Shown here piece after piece: positions 60,933-64,000 of a DNA stretch of 64,000 bases (the first letter of the stretch is position 1; every line of letters starts with the position of its first letter). The position numbers and the translations under genes were made by a program. The notes under the pieces were generated by a model. That model saw only the letters and a list, made by a program, of their open reading frames with translations. It searched no databases and was not told the origin of the DNA. The stretch is from positions 1-64,000 of the forward strand of contig JAXJVS010000048.1 of assembly GCA_036308445.1 (NCBI GenBank), given 5' to 3'. Source of the stretch: MGBC113645 sp036308445. GTDB lineage: Bacteria; Bacillota_I; Bacilli_A; Erysipelotrichales; Coprobacillaceae.

Positions 60933-61719
60933 ATATGATCTGATAGTGTTTTAAAGCATTATATATGCCATCTTTATCTACATCTGTTGTTATGTATGTC
61001 ACTTTATCAAATAAAATAGGATTGCTATTTCCCATAGCGACAGATTCTTGAGTATATTCTAACATAGATAAATCGTTTGTAGAGTCACCAATGCTGATAG
61101 TTTGTGAGATATCCATGCCTAAGTAATCTATTAAATATTGGATACCAGTAGCTTTAGAATAGTTTATTGGTACAATTTCAATAAAGTTAGTATCCCTTTG
61201 TATAATCTCAAAATATTGACTTAAGAATGATTTAAATGACTTTATGTCAGAAGTTTCATCATACCATACTGCCATTTTATCAAATTCTACTACATCATGA
61301 ATTCCATATTCACTTGTAGGTGAATTTTGTTCGTTATAGGTTTGCTTAATCTTTAGTATATAAGGATCAGTTATGTTCTTTGAAAAGAATGCTCCTTCTA
61401 CTCCTTCTAATACAGCTTGTACATTACATTTAAAGACTTGTTTAATAACTTCTTTTCTTATTTTTTCAGATAAAGTTGCATGTAATATAGTTTTTTTCTG
61501 ATATTTTATATAAGTTCCACAACCGCAGATATATCCATCAAAATGAATCTTAGTTATATTAGTATCAATAGTTGATACTGGTCTACCAGTATTTACAATT
61601 AAGATATGTCCATTGTCTTGTGCTAGTTTAAGAGCTTTTTTGCAGCTTTCTGGAATAGTTCCTGTACTTTCATCAAGAAGTGTTCCATCAATATCAAAGA
61701 ATACAATTTTTTTGTTCAT
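60931..61719 (-). CDS. Cof-type HAD phosphatase
   Basis: 262 residues. HAD motif I FFDIDGTLLDES (nucleophile Asp), motif II in IVNTGRPVS, a C2-type cap domain, motif III Lys in the region IQYLIDYLGM, and motif IV SIGDSTNDLSMLEYTQ. Cof-type enzymes remove phosphate from sugar phosphates, pyridoxal phosphate or flavin intermediates. AGGAGG precedes the ATG at 61719. It is monocistronic. Confidence 0.92.
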   Translation of the reverse strand: MNKKIVFFDIDGTLLDESTGTIPESCKKALKLAQDNGHILIVNTGRPVSTIDTNITKIHFDGYICGCGTYIKYQKKTILHATLSEKIRKEVIKQVFKCNVQAVLEGVEGAFFSKNITDPYILKIKQTYNEQNSPTSEYGIHDVVEFDKMAVWYDETSDIKSFKSFLSQYFEIIQRDTNFIEIVPINYSKATGIQYLIDYLGMDISQTISIGDSTNDLSMLEYTQESVAMGNSNPILFDKVTYITTDVDKDGIYNALKHYQII

Positions 61720-61862
61720 AATTTCTTTACCTCCTAAAATATTTCCATATCATATCGATTTAATCTAAATTTGTTAATGATAATTTAAATGATTAGATAT
61801 TGAATTTTTATTATAAACCTATTATAATATGTATCAACACTAAAAGTAAGGGGAAATACTAT

Positions 61863-62690
61863 ATGTATAAAATTATTAGAAAAGAAATTTTAAATGATGT
61901 AGTTGAGCTAATGGAAATCCATGCTCCTTATGTTGCTAGAAAATGTGAACCAGGTCAGTTTATTATTTTAAGAGCATCAGAAGATGGAGAAAGAATTCCT
62001 TTAACTATTGCAGATTTTGATAGAGAAAAAGAAACAATCACTATTATTTATCAGATTGTTGGATATTCAACTGAGGTTTTATCTCAGTTAAATGAGGGTG
62101 ATGAATTAGTTGATTTTGTTGGACCTTTAGGAGCACCTACAGTATTACATGAATCTAAACATGTTATTGGTGTTGCTGGTGGAGTTGGTAGTGCACCTTT
62201 ATATCCACAATTAAGAGCACTTGCAAACATGGGTGTTAAAGTTGATGTGATTATTGGTGGTAGAGAAAGTCAATATGTATTATTAAAGAAAGAATTTGAA
62301 GAATTCTGTGATAATGTTTATATTGCAACTAATGATGGTTCTATGGGTACAAAGGGATTTGTTACTGATGTATTAAAGGAACTTATTAATAAAGGTGAAA
62401 CAATTGATGAAGTTATTGCTATTGGACCTGTGCCAATGATGAAGGCTGTTGTTGATGTGACTAAACCTCACAATATTAAGACTTCTGTATCTTTAAATCC
62501 GATTATGATTGATGGTACTGGTATGTGTGGATGTTGTCGTGTAACTGTTGATGGTAAAGTGAAGTTTGCTTGTGTAGATGGTCCTGATTTTGATGGATTA
62601 TTAGTTGATTTTGATGAGTTGATTCAAAGACAAAAAATGTTTAAGAGTGAAGAAGCACATATCTGTAATCTTACGGGGGTGAAGAGATAA
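61863..62690 (+). CDS. nfnA: NADH-dependent ferredoxin-NADP+ oxidoreductase subunit alpha (NfnA) / sulfide dehydrogenase subunit B
   Basis: 275 residues from the ATG at 61863, after AAGGGG; an in-frame start farther upstream at 61800 overlaps the promoter. The FAD/NAD-binding ferredoxin-reductase fold (CEPGQFIILRASEDGERIPL, GVAGGVGSAPLYPQLRAL) is followed by a C-terminal 2Fe-2S cysteine set in GTGMCGCCRVTVDGKVKFAC. With the next gene it makes the electron-bifurcating NfnAB that links NADH, NADPH and ferredoxin. The stop overlaps the nfnB start by one base. Confidence 0.88.
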   Translation: MYKIIRKEILNDVVELMEIHAPYVARKCEPGQFIILRASEDGERIPLTIADFDREKETITIIYQIVGYSTEVLSQLNEGDELVDFVGPLGAPTVLHESKHVIGVAGGVGSAPLYPQLRALANMGVKVDVIIGGRESQYVLLKKEFEEFCDNVYIATNDGSMGTKGFVTDVLKELINKGETIDEVIAIGPVPMMKAVVDVTKPHNIKTSVSLNPIMIDGTGMCGCCRVTVDGKVKFACVDGPDFDGLLVDFDELIQRQKMFKSEEAHICNLTGVKR

Positions 62691-64000
62691 TGGCAAATAT
62701 GGCAATGGAAAAGGTAAAAATGCCTGAACAAGATCCAAATGTGAGAAATAAGAATTTTAAAGAAGTTGCTTTAGGTTATACTAAAGAACAGGCTATAGAA
62801 GAAGCACAAAGATGTTTAAACTGTAGACATAAACCTTGTACTAAAGGATGTCCTGTTGGTGTACCGATTCCTAGCTTTATTCAAGCTGTAGCTGAAGGTA
62901 AGTTTGATGAAGCTTATGATATTATTACTAGTGAAAATGCTTTACCTGCGATTTGTGGACGTGTGTGTCCTCAAGAAAATCAATGTGAAGGTAAATGTGT
63001 TAGAGGTATTAAAGGTGAATCAGTAGGAATTGGACGACTAGAAAGATTTGTAGCTGATTATCATAGAGAACATGGTGTTAAAAAAGAATTAAATATTGAA
63101 AAAAATGGTAAGAAAGTTGCAGTTGTAGGAAGTGGCCCTGCAGGTATTACTTGTGCTGGTGAGTTAGCTAAAAAAGGTTATGATGTAACTGTATTTGAAG
63201 CTCTACATAAAACTGGAGGAGTATTATCTTATGGTATTCCTGAATTCCGTTTACCTAAAGCACTTGTTCAGCAAGAAGTTGATGGTGTTGCTGCTTTAGG
63301 TGTTAAGTTTGAAACAAATGTAGTCGTTGGTAGATCTATTACTATTGATGAATTACAGGATGAAGGTTATGAAGCAATTTTCGTAGGAAGTGGTGCTGGT
63401 TTACCTAGATTCCAAGGAATTCCTGGAGAAAGCTTAAATGGTGTTTATGCAGCAAATGAATTCTTAACTCGTGTAAACTTAATGAAAGGTTATGAGTTTC
63501 CTAATCATCCAACACCAGTTAAGATTACTAATACTGTATGTGTTATTGGTGCTGGAAATGTTGCAATGGATGCAGCTAGAACTGCGAAACGTTTAGGAGC
63601 AGAAAATGTATATATTGTATATCGTAGAGGAGAGGAAGAAGTTCCTGCAAGAGCAGAAGAAGTACATCATGCAAAAGAAGAAGGAATTATCTTTAAATTA
63701 TTAACTAACCCAGTTGCTATTCATGGAGAAGATGGATGGGTTAAATCTATGGAATGTGTTGAAATGGAATTAGGGGAACCTGATGAAAGTGGTAGAAGAA
63801 GACCTGTTGTTAAAGAAGGTTCTAACTTTATCATTGAAACTGGTACCGTTATTGTATCAATCGGACAAAGTCCTAATCCATTAATTAGACAAACAACACC
63901 AGGGTTAGATACACAAAGATGGGGAGGAATTATTGTTGATGAAGATACAATGAAAACTTCTAAAGATGGTGTATATGCTGGTGGAGATGTTGTTACTGGT
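62690..64000 (+). CDS. nfnB: NfnB / NADPH-dependent glutamate synthase small-subunit-like protein, 3'-truncated by the window edge
   Basis: 437 codons are visible with no stop. The ATG at 62690 overlaps the nfnA stop, with GGGGGTGAAGAG upstream. The N-terminal GltD domain holds 4Fe-4S cysteines: CLNCRHKPCTKGCPVGVP and ICGRVCPQENQCEGKCVRG. The FAD motif VAVVGSGPAGITCAGEL follows, then YGIPEFRLPK, and a NADPH-binding Rossmann motif in VIGAGNVAMDAARTAKRLG. About 25 residues are probably missing. Adjacent nfnA favours NfnAB over a glutamate synthase with GltA. Confidence 0.9.
   Translation, partial: MANMAMEKVKMPEQDPNVRNKNFKEVALGYTKEQAIEEAQRCLNCRHKPCTKGCPVGVPIPSFIQAVAEGKFDEAYDIITSENALPAICGRVCPQENQCEGKCVRGIKGESVGIGRLERFVADYHREHGVKKELNIEKNGKKVAVVGSGPAGITCAGELAKKGYDVTVFEALHKTGGVLSYGIPEFRLPKALVQQEVDGVAALGVKFETNVVVGRSITIDELQDEGYEAIFVGSGAGLPRFQGIPGESLNGVYAANEFLTRVNLMKGYEFPNHPTPVKITNTVCVIGAGNVAMDAARTAKRLGAENVYIVYRRGEEEVPARAEEVHHAKEEGIIFKLLTNPVAIHGEDGWVKSMECVEMELGEPDESGRRRPVVKEGSNFIIETGTVIVSIGQSPNPLIRQTTPGLDTQRWGGIIVDEDTMKTSKDGVYAGGDVVTG

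Overview
The window is 64 kb of very A+T-rich DNA with tightly packed genes, strong GGAGG-type ribosome binding sites, many intrinsic terminators, and Firmicutes-type systems (RNase J, WhiA/RapZ, SigI/RsgI, T-box, yybP-ykoY riboswitch). It reads as a chromosome segment of a fermentative, low-GC anaerobe, most plausibly an Erysipelotrichia/Coprobacillaceae-type gut bacterium. That placement is an inference from gene content and composition, not from a marker gene. TGA is used as an ordinary stop (for example the ATGA overlaps of rnj and murF-ddl), so the code is standard. No prophage, CRISPR array, rRNA or tRNA gene was seen. The only mobile DNA recognised is a decayed group II intron.

Layout. 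1-5.6 kb: the end of an RpiR regulator, a leftward rnj-metallophosphoesterase pair, degV, then rightward mscS-trxA. 5.7-11.3 kb: an oppBCDFA oligopeptide importer. 11.4-14.7 kb: an M24 peptidase, pepT and a divergent nitroreductase. 14.7-17.2 kb: an operon of a PepSY-repeat secreted protein, sigma factor SigI and anti-sigma RsgI, preceded by a SigI-like promoter. 17.2-20.9 kb: rapZ-whiA, a small XRE regulator and two membrane proteins. 21-24.9 kb: a PTS IIC gene, a NagB-like deaminase, an RDD protein and an RpiR regulator, with a repeated operator-like palindrome. 25-27.6 kb: a structured noncoding stretch, then murF-ddl. 27.8-32.5 kb: a ferric-iron-type ABC importer with an MBL-fold protein. 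32.6-33.7 kb: nanE followed by a group II intron remnant. 33.9-43.8 kb: a leucine T-box and a leuA-ilvN-ilvC-leuCDB-ilvD-ilvB operon. 43.9-46.3 kb: a DeoR regulator, a small unknown protein, an oxidoreductase and a rhodanese. 46.4-48.3 kb: pgk-tpiA. 48.4-49.4 kb: a long noncoding gap. 49.4-52.1 kb: an ATP-grasp / alpha-E / transglutaminase-like cluster. 52.2-56.1 kb: a yybP-ykoY riboswitch with a CaCA exchanger, then adhE. 56.2-60.8 kb: VanZ, NusG-II, DUF975 and lipoprotein genes plus an ABC exporter. 60.8-64 kb: a possible small RNA, a HAD phosphatase and nfnAB.

How it fits together. Peptide import (Opp) with PepT and the M24 peptidase supplies amino acids, while branched-chain amino acid synthesis is controlled by uncharged tRNA-Leu through the T-box. 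Pgk/TpiA, AdhE and NfnAB point to sugar fermentation to ethanol with NADH/NADPH/ferredoxin balancing. The most interesting parts are the self-regulated SigI/RsgI/PepSY envelope-stress module, the ATP-grasp/alpha-E/transglutaminase cluster (a widespread set with no settled biochemical product), the intron remnant at a terminator, and several unassigned structured RNAs.
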